Shown: positions 25,810 through 34,070 of the stretch, piece by piece
How positions within the stretch are numbered: the first letter of the stretch is position 1
Layout of the letters: every line of letters begins with the position of its first letter
NCBI GenBank assembly: GCA_033485155.1
Contig: JAWQJJ010000004.1
Location: 62,001 to 126,000 of the forward strand
Direction of reading: 5' to 3'
DNA: 64,000 nt
DNA from: Methanomassiliicoccus sp.
Lineage (GTDB): Archaea; Thermoplasmatota; Thermoplasmata; Methanomassiliicoccales; Methanomassiliicoccaceae
Notes under the pieces: generated by a model
Seen by the model: the letters and a program-made list of their open reading frames with translations, nothing else
What the model was told of the DNA's origin: nothing
The model's database searches: none
Position numbers and translations under genes: made by a program

Positions 25810-27927
25810 ATGCAAGGACCGGTCAGCAGCATGAGGTCACTGTTCGAGGCATCATCCATCGCCGTCGTCGGAGCGTCCCAGAAGGAGGGGAAGATCGGTC
25901 ACATCATCGTCAAGAACCTCATCGGCTCCGGATACCGCGGCGAGCTGTACCCGGTTAACCCTAAAGCCTCTGATGTACTGGGTCTAAGGTGCTATCCCGA
26001 CCTTGTCTCCATACCGGGGGAGGTAGAGATGGTCGTAGTGGTGGTCCCCAGCCCCGCTGTCCCCCAGGTCATGGAGCAGGCCGGGGAGAAGGGGACCAAG
26101 GTGGCAGTGGTCATATCGGCCGGTTTCCGGGAGACCGGACGGGAGGGGGCCGAGCTGGAGCAGAGGGTGGGAGAGATCGCCCGCCGCTACGGCATGCGCG
26201 TTCTGGGGCCCAACTGTATGGGGGTGATCAGCACCTCCAACGCCATGAACGCGACCTTCACCAACGACTACCCTCGCGAGGGCCCCATCGCCATCAGCTC
26301 GCAGTCCGGGGCCATATGCTCGGTGGTGCTCGACTGGGCCAGGGCCACGCGCATCGGGTTCTCCAAGTTCGTCAGTGTGGGCAACAAGCTGGACATCGAC
26401 GAGACGGACCTGCTGGGATATCTCAAGGACGACGCCCAGACCAAGGTCATCGGGATGTACATCGAAGGCATGAAGAAGGGTCAGGAGTTCATCCGAGTGG
26501 CCCGGGAAACCTCGCGGGCCAAACCCATTATCGCCCTCAAGGCTGGGCGGACGGCCTCGGGTTCCAAGGCTGCGTCCTCGCACACTGGGGCGCTATCGGG
26601 CAGCGACAAGATCTACGACGCGGCGCTCGCTCAGTCGGGAGTGGTCAGGGTAAAGACCATCGACGAGCTGTTCGACCTCCTGCAGGTCTTCGGGACCATG
26701 CCCGTGCCCGAGGGCGACGGCCTGGCTATCGTCACCAACGCTGGCGGGCTAGGAGTGATGGCCGCGGATGCGGTATCTGACAACGGCCTCACCTTGGCGA
26801 CCTTCGCCCCGGAGACCATCGAGAAGCTGAAAGGCTTCCTCCCGGAGGAGGCGAACTTCTACAATCCCGTGGACGTCATCGGTGACGCTGATGCTGGCCG
26901 CTACGACAGGGCCATCCGTACGGTGATGGACGACCCCCACGTCCATATGGTGCTCGCGCTCCTGGCCCCCACTGACATCCTGGACATAAGCTCGGTGGCC
27001 AGAACGATCGCCTCCTTCGCCGGCAGCTCCAAGGTCCCCGTTGCCACCTCCTTCGTAGGCGGGGAGGATGTCTCCGAAGGCTCTCGCCTCCTCATGGAAG
27101 CCGGGGTGCCATCCTACCAGTCGCCGGACCGCGCGGTCAGAGCGCTGGGTGCGATGGTCCACTACAAGGAGCTAAAAGAGAGCAAGGCCGACGAGGCGAT
27201 GCCCCCGGTGGCCGGGGACCAGGTTGCGGTGAGGAAGCTGCTAGACCGCGTCCGATCGGAGGGACGGACAACGCTCAGCGAGAGCGAGGGCAAGACCATC
27301 CTCATGGCCTACGGCCTGCCGGTGCCCCCGGAGGGGGAGGCTCGCTCGGCCGACGAGGCTGTCAAGCTGGCTCACATGATCGGGTACCCAGTGGTCATGA
27401 AAATCTCATCCCCGGACATCGCCCACAAGACTGATGTCGGAGGGGTGGCCGTGAACCTCAGTAGCGATGAGGATGTTCATCGCACCTACGGCCTCATGAT
27501 GTCCCAGGTCCGCGCCCGGATGCCGTCGGCCCGGGTCGATGGGGTCACTATCGAGAAGATGTTCTCCGGCCGGGAGGTCATCGTGGGCATGGTGCGGGAC
27601 GAGACCTTCGGCCCGGTCCTCACCTTCGGACTGGGAGGCATTTTCGTAGAGATAATGAAAGATGTCAGCCAGCGCATCGCGCCGGTGACCGAGGAGGGGG
27701 TGGACGACATGATCCGCTCCATCAAGGCGTACCCCATCCTCACCGGCGCCAGGGGTCGCAAGCCTGCGGACATCGAGGCGCTGAAGAAGGTGATATTCGG
27801 GGTGGCCCAGATCGCCATGGACTTCCCCGAGATAACGGAGCTCGAGATCAACCCCGTGATGGTCGGCGATGCCGGCCAGGGCTGCGGGGCCGTCGACGCG
27901 CTGGCGACGATTAGGAGGGTAATTTGA
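25810..27927 (+). CDS. ADP-forming acyl-CoA synthetase (fused alpha-beta)
   Basis: A 705-residue NDP-forming acetyl/acyl-CoA synthetase that makes ATP from acyl-CoA, or the reverse. Domains in order: a CoA-binding Rossmann domain (residues about 8-140; SIAVVGASQKEGKIGH, then VLGPNCMGV), two succinyl-CoA-ligase-like flavodoxin domains with the phospho-His motif AASSHTGALSG near residue 257, then a C-terminal ATP-grasp domain (about 480-700; GYPVVMKISSPDIAHKTDVG, and ELEINPVMV). Alpha and beta subunits are fused, as in many archaea. The Shine-Dalgarno-like CGTGAT precedes ATG 25810; ATG 25831 is an alternative. It overlaps the next gene by four bases. Confidence 0.94.
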   Translation: MQGPVSSMRSLFEASSIAVVGASQKEGKIGHIIVKNLIGSGYRGELYPVNPKASDVLGLRCYPDLVSIPGEVEMVVVVVPSPAVPQVMEQAGEKGTKVAVVISAGFRETGREGAELEQRVGEIARRYGMRVLGPNCMGVISTSNAMNATFTNDYPREGPIAISSQSGAICSVVLDWARATRIGFSKFVSVGNKLDIDETDLLGYLKDDAQTKVIGMYIEGMKKGQEFIRVARETSRAKPIIALKAGRTASGSKAASSHTGALSGSDKIYDAALAQSGVVRVKTIDELFDLLQVFGTMPVPEGDGLAIVTNAGGLGVMAADAVSDNGLTLATFAPETIEKLKGFLPEEANFYNPVDVIGDADAGRYDRAIRTVMDDPHVHMVLALLAPTDILDISSVARTIASFAGSSKVPVATSFVGGEDVSEGSRLLMEAGVPSYQSPDRAVRALGAMVHYKELKESKADEAMPPVAGDQVAVRKLLDRVRSEGRTTLSESEGKTILMAYGLPVPPEGEARSADEAVKLAHMIGYPVVMKISSPDIAHKTDVGGVAVNLSSDEDVHRTYGLMMSQVRARMPSARVDGVTIEKMFSGREVIVGMVRDETFGPVLTFGLGGIFVEIMKDVSQRIAPVTEEGVDDMIRSIKAYPILTGARGRKPADIEALKKVIFGVAQIAMDFPEITELEINPVMVGDAGQGCGAVDALATIRRVI

Positions 27928-28928
27928 TGAAGACCCTGTTTCTGGGATCGGTGGTGGAAAGGTCGGGGAAGAGCATGGTAACCCTGGGACTGGCCAAGAA
28001 CAGCCCGGTCAAGGTCGGCTACTATAAGCCGTTCAAGGAAGTGATGATGAACCTCGATGGTCGGATCATCGACCAGGACGCCTACCTGATGAAGCGGGCG
28101 CTGCGGTTGCCCTACGACGAGGAGGACCTCTGTCCCCTTACCTATGATGTCTACCAGCCGGTTGAGATGGACGAGATCATCAGACGCTATGAGCATGTGA
28201 AAGAGGGTGCCGAGTCAATGCTGGTGGAGGGCACCAGGGACATCACCACGGGGTGCATGGGCTCGGTGTCGGGCATGGCCATATCCAATGCCCTGGACGC
28301 CACCGTGGTGCTGGTCTCCTCGGCTCAACTTCCGGCGCTGGACAAGATATGCATGATCCGCAAGCTTATGGACCAGTATCCGCTGCACTTCCGCGGTGTG
28401 ATCCTGAACCAGGCCGAGGACCTCAAGATGGGGCGGCTGCTGGAGAAGCGGGGAATCAGGGTCCTCGGCTCCATACCGCCCATGAAGGAGCTGAAGACCT
28501 TCCGGGTCCAGGAGATGGCCGAGGCCCTGGGGGCCGAGGTGATCAACGGCGACCGGGGTATGGACGAATTGGTGGAGAAGGTCATGATTGGAGCCATGAC
28601 CCCGGAGACGGCGCTGATGTACATGCGCCGGATGTCCCGCAAGGCGATCATTACTGGCGGCGACCGCGCCGATATCCAGATGGCCGCCCTCTCCACCGAC
28701 ACCTCCTGCCTGGTGCTTACCGGCGGCCTTTATCCGCCAAAGCCGGTCATCGCCAAGGCCTTCGAGGTCGGAGTGCCCATCCTGGTCACCCGGCACAACA
28801 CCATGGAAGCAGCGGAGATGGTCGACCGTCTCATCGCTCGCATCGATCCCAGCGACCAGGACAAGATCCAGCGCATCGCAGACATGGTCAAGAGGCAGGT
28901 GGACCTGGACGCCATCTGGAAGGACTGA
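27924..28928 (+). CDS. BioD/Pta-N-like P-loop protein with DRTGG-type domain
   Basis: A 334-residue protein resembling the N-terminal part of large phosphotransacetylases. The N-terminal P-loop NTPase domain is of dethiobiotin-synthetase type (LFLGSVVERSGKSMVTLGLA, YYKPFKE, LVEGTRD). The C-terminal domain is DRTGG-like (about residues 215-320; ITGGDRADIQMAALS and LTGGLYPP). The phosphotransacetylase domain itself is missing. ATGA overlap with the acyl-CoA synthetase gene indicates coupled translation, so it may sense or regulate acyl-CoA energy metabolism. That role is inference, although the pairing recurs in methanogens to my knowledge. Confidence 0.85.
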   Translation: MMKTLFLGSVVERSGKSMVTLGLAKNSPVKVGYYKPFKEVMMNLDGRIIDQDAYLMKRALRLPYDEEDLCPLTYDVYQPVEMDEIIRRYEHVKEGAESMLVEGTRDITTGCMGSVSGMAISNALDATVVLVSSAQLPALDKICMIRKLMDQYPLHFRGVILNQAEDLKMGRLLEKRGIRVLGSIPPMKELKTFRVQEMAEALGAEVINGDRGMDELVEKVMIGAMTPETALMYMRRMSRKAIITGGDRADIQMAALSTDTSCLVLTGGLYPPKPVIAKAFEVGVPILVTRHNTMEAAEMVDRLIARIDPSDQDKIQRIADMVKRQVDLDAIWKD

Positions 28929-28968
28929 CATCTATAAATCCGTTTGAATCTATTCGCCCTTAGATAGT

Positions 28969-29859
28969 GTGGATGGGATGAGCATGAACGATTTCCAGCA
29001 TACCAGAGTTAGCAGGAGCAGGTTCTCGACCAAGCGCTTGGTATCGGGCGAGCAGATACTGTGGGAGGGAAGGCCTTCGATCATCGCATACTTCCTGCGT
29101 TCCCTCCTTCTGGCCGTCTTCGGTGGCATCTTTGCCCTGCTGGCGGTCATCCAGGACGGGATCGATATTGACGTCTCTGACCTGGGGTCGTACATCGCCA
29201 TATTGATAATGGCGGTCCTCGCCCTCAGCATGTTCATCCTCCACCGCCGGTGGGGCTTGGGGGAGGGGCTGGTGGCCGTTATCGTCATCCTCATCGTGGC
29301 GCTGAACTTCGGGGTCACCCCTCTGCTGTACTTCGTCCCGGCGATCATCGGGCTGGTAGCCCTGATCATCGATTACATGGTGTGGTCCCACACCTACTTT
29401 GCCATCTCCGACCGCCGCATCATGACCCAGACCGGGATCTTCAGCCTCATGTTCGTTGACACCCAGATCGACCGCATACAGAATGTCTCGGTGTCCCAGC
29501 CCTTCATCGAGCGCATCCTCGGCTATGGCGACGTGATGTTCGCCACCTCCGGAGAGATGGGTGGCATCAAGAGCGACGTCGAGGATGCCAAGATGAGGAC
29601 GGGGGGAGCGATCATGTGGGAGAACGTACCCAAGCCCTTCGATGTTCGCAAGACCGCCGAGAGCATAATTTTCCGGGCCACCAAGCCGCAGGTCCAGTAC
29701 GTCCAGCAGTATGCCCCGGCCCCCGTTGCCGCCCCCGCTCCGGCCCCCTCGGGGGAGATCGCTGACCGCCTGGCCAAGCTCAAGGAGATGCGGGACAAGA
29801 ACCTCGTCACCGAAGAGGAGTACCAGAAGAAACGCCAGGAGATCATCGGGCGGTTGTGA
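28969..29859 (+). CDS. PH-domain (bPH2) membrane protein with SHOCT tail
   Basis: A 296-residue membrane protein. Two hydrophobic helix pairs (residues about 40-65 and 75-140) precede a bacterial-type PH domain of the YdbS/bPH2 family (YFAISDRRIMTQTGIFSL, IDRIQNVSVSQPFIERILGY, GDVMFATSGE). A Pro/Ala linker follows, then a C-terminal SHOCT domain (KLKEMRDKNLVTEEEYQKKR), a short helical motif linked to oligomerisation. The start is GTG 28969 or ATG 28978; TATA-like TCTATAAATC (28931-28940) fits either. A paralogue lacking the SHOCT part lies at 57042-57749. Confidence 0.88.
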   Translation: MDGMSMNDFQHTRVSRSRFSTKRLVSGEQILWEGRPSIIAYFLRSLLLAVFGGIFALLAVIQDGIDIDVSDLGSYIAILIMAVLALSMFILHRRWGLGEGLVAVIVILIVALNFGVTPLLYFVPAIIGLVALIIDYMVWSHTYFAISDRRIMTQTGIFSLMFVDTQIDRIQNVSVSQPFIERILGYGDVMFATSGEMGGIKSDVEDAKMRTGGAIMWENVPKPFDVRKTAESIIFRATKPQVQYVQQYAPAPVAAPAPAPSGEIADRLAKLKEMRDKNLVTEEEYQKKRQEIIGRL

Positions 29860-29880
29860 CCGCCCCTCGATTTTCTTTTC

Positions 29881-32286
29881 TTACATCTCGACGGTGCTGG
29901 TGCCGTCCTCCAGCTCTTTGATAGTTATAACGTTGCTCATGAGGTCCTTGGTATCGTCGATGTGGCTGATGATAATCATCTGATGGAACTGTCCCTCCAG
30001 CCGGTTGAGGGTGGCCATGATGTTCCTTTTTCGCACCTGGTCCTGGGAGCCGAAGATCTCGTCCAGGATGAGGAAGTTGATGTCATTGCCCGAGCGGTCG
30101 GCGAGCACCCGGGAGATGGCTAATCTCAAGCTCAAGTTGGCGAGATCGCTCTCCCCGCCGGAGAACCGGGAGAGAGGATACTTGTCTCGTCCGTCGTAGA
30201 TCTGCATCTCATAGTCCTCGTTCAGCTCGATCCCTCCGTACCTCGAGTCGGTCAGGTCCGTGAAGAGCTGGGACGATACCTCGGACAGCGTGGGCACGAC
30301 CCGCTCCATCACGTTCTGCTTGAAGTCGGCCATGACCTTCTCCAACGTAGCCAGGCGCTCCACCGCCCCAGCCCGCTCGGCGATCTCCCTCTCCATCGCC
30401 GCCACCTCCTCCAGCGCACTCTTTCGGTCTGCCACCCTGGCAGTGGCCAGCTCCAGCGCGGAGGCCCGGCGGGAGACCTCAGTGTAGGCGGCCTCGCGGG
30501 CATGGAAAGCGCGGTCGTATGCTTCCGACGCCGCCTTGAGATCGCCCTCGGTGTATCCGACCGCAGCGAGCTCAGCTTTGGCCCTATCAAGTTCCGCGCC
30601 CTTGGAGGCCAGGGAGTGAGTGATATCCTCGAACCTTGCCTCCAGCTGAGGGAGTCGGGCCCCCTCCCCGCGCAGGACCTTGCATCTCTCGGCCAGGGGA
30701 CGGAGCGAGGTGATGCGGTCCTTGACCTCGCGATAGGTCCGCTGGTCGAAGGTCACCTCGCCGATGCCGTCCAGCACCGCTTGCGCTTCCTGAAGCTCAT
30801 GCTCCAACGCGGCCGATCGTTGCTGCAGCGTCTCCACTGTCGCTGACAGCCGCCCGTGTTCGATGACCCTCTCTCCCAGCGCCCTCTTGCGTGCCTCCAG
30901 GGCGCCCTTGCGCCGGACCGCCAGGTCCAGCTTTGCCTTTGTCGAGCGATGCTCCTCCTCCAGCTCATCGGCTCGCCTTGACAGCTCGTTCCCCTCCTCG
31001 CCGAGCTTGGACAGCAGGTGATGGTGATGGTCTCCCAGCTGACGCCCGCAGGTCGGGCAGGAGCTCTCTGGCCCCAGACTGGAAATCTCCGAGGTTTTTG
31101 CCGCCAGGCCGGCAGCCTCCTTCCTGAGTCGGGCGATCTCCGTGCCGGTGATGCCGGTCCGTTCCCGGCAGGCCATGACCTCGCCCTCGACCTCCTCGAG
31201 GTTCGCGGTCACCCGGTCCAGGCTCTCCTGGGCGTCCCTGAGCTTAGCGAGCTCCTCGCTAGCACTGGCCAACGTCTCGCCGGTGCGCCGAACCTCCTCC
31301 CGGACCCGGTTGAGGTTCTGGGCGGCGCCCTTCCGCTGTTCGAAGCGGGCTTGCTCCGCCTCCATGCCCTCCCTCGTCGCCATCGCCTCCTCCAGCTCCC
31401 GCTCCCGAGCTTCCAGGTCGGGCAGTGAGGCCAGGCGGTCCCGCAGGGCCCTCAGATCCCGCTCGGTCATCGCCGCGGTGCGCTGGACCTCCTCGATCTC
31501 CTTGCGTTTCTCCAGCACCCGGCGCTCGACCCGGCGGTAGTCCTCCTCCTTGAGCGCGGTCCACTCCCTCCGCCCCCTGGCCGCCTCCAGCTCTTTGACC
31601 CTGGTCGCGGTCAGGGCGTTGGCATCTTCCAGTCCGGCTCTCAAATCGGCGACGCTGACCTCCAGCTGCCCGATCTCCTCGGTCAGCACCTCCTTTCTGC
31701 TCCGGCGGTCGGGGGTCAGCAGCCTCTCGTTGTGGGACTGCAGCAGCAGCCTTCCATCCTTGCCGTCCCGTCGGATGCTGTCCAGCACCTCCTGCAGGAC
31801 GTCCAGCTGCAGCATGCGCATGATGAGCTTCTTGCGCTCACCAGGGGTCAGCACCGATAGCGCGGAGAGGTCCTTCTGCCTGGCGAAGACCGAGATGAAG
31901 AAGGCCTGATGGTCCATGCCCAGGATCTCTTCGACCTTCTGGCTGACGGCCCGCTCGCTCTTGGCGATGATGCCCCCGCCGGCGGTGAGCTCGGCCTCAG
32001 CTTTCAGGTCCTTGCCCTTCAGGCTGCGCCGCAAGCGATACTGGATCCCTCCCAGCTCGAACTCCAGCTCTACTGAGCACTCCTCGTGGGCACCGGCCCC
32101 GCTGCGCTTAATCCCTTCCCTGCCGTTGCGGGACTCGCTCTTGTTGCCGTACAAAGCCCAAGCGATCGCCTCTATCAGCGTGCTCTTCCCCGCGCCGTTG
32201 GGGCCCATTATGCCGATGATGCCGTCAGGGAACTCGATACGGGCCTCCCGGAACCGCCGGTAGTTATGCAGCTCGAGGTACCTCAG
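29881..32286 (-). CDS. rad50: DNA double-strand break repair ATPase Rad50 (non-ATG start)
   Basis: An SMC-like repair ATPase with Walker A GPNGAGKSTLIEAIAW, two long coiled coils around the zinc hook SCPTCGRQLGD (near the middle), signature RFSGGESDLANLSLRLAISR, Walker B NFLILDEIFGSQD and D-loop. Rad50 needs about 30 residues before Walker A. They are present in frame (YLELHNYRRFREARIEFPDG), yet from TAA 32310-32308 to ATG 32208 there is no ATG, GTG or TTG. The best-placed codon is CTG 32286, giving 801 residues, with GGAAGG six bases before it; ATC 32292 is another option. It overlaps the mre11 stop, so it is translationally coupled to it. The complex tethers and resects broken DNA ends. Confidence 0.93.
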   Translation of the reverse strand: MRYLELHNYRRFREARIEFPDGIIGIMGPNGAGKSTLIEAIAWALYGNKSESRNGREGIKRSGAGAHEECSVELEFELGGIQYRLRRSLKGKDLKAEAELTAGGGIIAKSERAVSQKVEEILGMDHQAFFISVFARQKDLSALSVLTPGERKKLIMRMLQLDVLQEVLDSIRRDGKDGRLLLQSHNERLLTPDRRSRKEVLTEEIGQLEVSVADLRAGLEDANALTATRVKELEAARGRREWTALKEEDYRRVERRVLEKRKEIEEVQRTAAMTERDLRALRDRLASLPDLEARERELEEAMATREGMEAEQARFEQRKGAAQNLNRVREEVRRTGETLASASEELAKLRDAQESLDRVTANLEEVEGEVMACRERTGITGTEIARLRKEAAGLAAKTSEISSLGPESSCPTCGRQLGDHHHHLLSKLGEEGNELSRRADELEEEHRSTKAKLDLAVRRKGALEARKRALGERVIEHGRLSATVETLQQRSAALEHELQEAQAVLDGIGEVTFDQRTYREVKDRITSLRPLAERCKVLRGEGARLPQLEARFEDITHSLASKGAELDRAKAELAAVGYTEGDLKAASEAYDRAFHAREAAYTEVSRRASALELATARVADRKSALEEVAAMEREIAERAGAVERLATLEKVMADFKQNVMERVVPTLSEVSSQLFTDLTDSRYGGIELNEDYEMQIYDGRDKYPLSRFSGGESDLANLSLRLAISRVLADRSGNDINFLILDEIFGSQDQVRKRNIMATLNRLEGQFHQMIIISHIDDTKDLMSNVITIKELEDGTSTVEM

Positions 32287-33413
32287 CCTGATCCTTCCAG
32301 CCCCCTTTTAAGATAGTCCAGACCTTGCAATTTGAGGGCGTCCTTGTTCACGTTACCGATGGGATAGCGATCAAGGAAGTGAACGAACTCCTCCTCCAGC
32401 GAGCTCAGGGTGGCCGAGCCGGATTGGACCGAGATGTTATCCTGCACCACCTCGAACTTCGGCTCGAAGTGCACCGCCCTAGACGCCAGCTCCCGGAGCC
32501 GCTTGAAGTCCACCGTGACGTAGGACGTGCGGGGCACGCGCTTAACCACCAGGCGGACGATCTTGCCCTCGAGGTCCCGGGCCAGCAGCGACTCCAGCTG
32601 CGCCCTCAGGGACGCGGGGTCCAGGTCGTGGGCATCCACCGGGCCGAGGTCCACCATCGGCCGCACCGGCAGCTCGATGAACTCCCTCCTCCCGGAGCTC
32701 AGGTCGAGGTGGACGAAGCCCTTGGGTTGGCCGGCCTCGGCGAAGGAGAAGTGCTCGGTCGAGCCGGCGTAGGACGCGTTACGCGTGACATCGTACCGCT
32801 GGTGATAGTGGCCGAGGGCGATGTAGTCGAGGTCTTCCTTCAAGAAGCAACTCTCCACCAGCTGCTCATTGAATTCGTTCATCCGGAACTCGCTGAAGCC
32901 CACGATCCCGGCGTGCAGCATGGCCACATTGTATCTCGTATCCGGGCACCGCTCGATGAGCGGCAACTGCTCCTTGAACCCCTCTCCTTCGGAGTGGGGG
33001 ACTGCGTGCACCGTGAGGTCGCCGATGACGATGCGCTCATACGCTCCCCGGTATACGGGATAGATGTGGTCAAGGTGCTCGAACAGCCGGAAGGCGCTGC
33101 CCGTCTCCCTCAGCCTTGGGGTAGAATGGTTCCCGGCGATGATGACCGTGGGGATGCCCGCCTCGGACAGGCGGACCAGCTGCTCGAGGGCGAAGCTCAG
33201 CGCACGGTTGGACGGGCGGACGGTGTCGAAGAGATCGCCGCTGTGCAGCACCGCGTCCGGACGGAGGTCCAGTACGCGGTCCACGAACGTCTCGAACGAA
33301 CGGTAGGTGTCGACCTCCCGCTGGTTCAAGCCCCGATAAGGGCCGTCGTCCTCGCACACCCTGCGGTACGCGGAGAATCCGAGATGGGTGTCCGCGACAT
33401 GGACGATCCTCAG
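32283..33413 (-). CDS. mre11: DNA double-strand break repair nuclease Mre11 (CTG start)
   Basis: A 376-residue Mre11 nuclease of the calcineurin-like phosphoesterase fold, partner of Rad50. Metal-site motifs in order: VHVADTHLGFSAYRR (I), LHSGDLFD (II), IIAGNHSTPR (III), MLHAG (IV) and IALGHYHQR (V). Motif I begins right after an in-frame TAG, and the only codon at the expected methionine is CTG 33413, with GGAGGAGTGA ending about six bases before it. The first canonical start, GTG 33359, would remove motif I. Alternatively, ATG 33440 is in frame upstream through the TAG (nine codons), which would require readthrough. It is followed by rad50. Confidence 0.93.
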   Translation of the reverse strand: MRIVHVADTHLGFSAYRRVCEDDGPYRGLNQREVDTYRSFETFVDRVLDLRPDAVLHSGDLFDTVRPSNRALSFALEQLVRLSEAGIPTVIIAGNHSTPRLRETGSAFRLFEHLDHIYPVYRGAYERIVIGDLTVHAVPHSEGEGFKEQLPLIERCPDTRYNVAMLHAGIVGFSEFRMNEFNEQLVESCFLKEDLDYIALGHYHQRYDVTRNASYAGSTEHFSFAEAGQPKGFVHLDLSSGRREFIELPVRPMVDLGPVDAHDLDPASLRAQLESLLARDLEGKIVRLVVKRVPRTSYVTVDFKRLRELASRAVHFEPKFEVVQDNISVQSGSATLSSLEEEFVHFLDRYPIGNVNKDALKLQGLDYLKRGLEGSG

Positions 33414-33715
33414 CTACTCACTCCTCCAGGGATAAGGCATGCCGCTCCGATTCCCCATGACAAAGCCCCTTCTTTACATTTCCTTCTGCCACCCCCATTC
33501 TGAGAGCGTCCCGCCGATTGCGGGACGACCGTCCCCATGAGGGCCAATGCTTCCGGACCGCGGTCGCTGGACGGGGCCAGCGTTCACATGTCGTGGTGAA
33601 AAGGTGTGGGCAGGGGCATCCTTCGACGGCAGGCCCTTCGTGCCTTTTCCATGAAGGCTACGTTAGCCTAATATACGGTATCGGGGTATGGGGTATATGG
33701 GAGCGAGGTGACATC
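33414..33715. other. Divergent mre11 / csoR promoter region
   Basis: About 300 bases separate two divergent genes. The mre11 side shows a weak AT-rich TGTAAAG (minus strand, near 33470) and the GGAGGAG ribosome site. The csoR side shows TAATATA and the GGGGTAT repeats described separately. The reading frame through 33518-33715 upstream of csoR is not coding-like. Confidence 0.4.
33668..33700 (+). promoter_or_regulatory. csoR promoter with tandem GGGGTAT operator candidate
   Basis: CCTAATATACGG contains the TATA box, about 44 bases before TTG 33716. Just downstream, at the expected transcription start, GGGGTATGGGGTATATGG carries two GGGGTAT repeats and a partial third. GC-rich blocks with TACCC/GGGTA are typical of CsoR-family operators, so autoregulation is likely. 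The exact site is inference. Confidence 0.45.
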
Positions 33716-33991
33716 TTGAAGGAGTGTATGGACGTCCCGGCTGTTCAGGCTCGGCTAAAGCGTGTTGAGGGTCAGGTCCGCGGGATCCACGAGATGGTCG
33801 GCAAGGACGTCCCGTGCGACCAGATATTGATCCAGATTGGTGCCGCCAAGGCCGCCCTCCAGAAGATCGGACAGCTGATATTGGAAGGCCACCTGCAGCA
33901 CTGCATCGTGGAAGGCATAGAGAAGGGCGAGGCTGAAAGGACCATGAAAGAGCTGGCAGCGACCATCGAACAGTTCTCTCGAATGAACTGA
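33716..33991 (+). CDS. CsoR-family metal-sensing repressor
   Basis: A 91-residue all-helical regulator of the CsoR/RcnR (DUF156) family. It has ARLKRVEGQVRGIHEMVG for the first helix and the metal ligands Cys in DVPCDQIL plus His and Cys in LEGHLQHCI, the copper-type C-H-C set. Such repressors leave DNA on metal binding. TTG 33716 is preceded by GAGGTGA with four-base spacing; ATG 33728, with GGAG before it, is nearly as good. The P-type ATPase gene 80 bases downstream is the likely target, making this a metal-efflux unit. Confidence 0.88.
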   Translation: MKECMDVPAVQARLKRVEGQVRGIHEMVGKDVPCDQILIQIGAAKAALQKIGQLILEGHLQHCIVEGIEKGEAERTMKELAATIEQFSRMN

Positions 33992-34070
33992 CGAAGGACT
34001 TGAGGCCCCCTCTCCGTTCATTACTTCACCATGGGAGCGTTGCCACGGACCATATTGCTCAGCGTAAGCT

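Noticed and set aside
32283-32310. Programmed -1 frameshift at AAAAGGGGG giving an Mre11-Rad50 fusion
   Set aside because: The frame offset would allow it, but the site is not a standard slippery heptamer. A coupled CTG start with GGAAGG upstream explains the data more simply. A sequencing indel is also possible.
32325-33503. A 392-residue plus-strand frame across mre11
   Set aside because: It lies opposite the conserved Mre11 motifs and has no domain; it is a GC-driven shadow.
33716-33991. Longer CsoR reading from 33518
   Set aside because: The first 66 codons lie upstream of the TATA box and are unlike any CsoR N-terminus.
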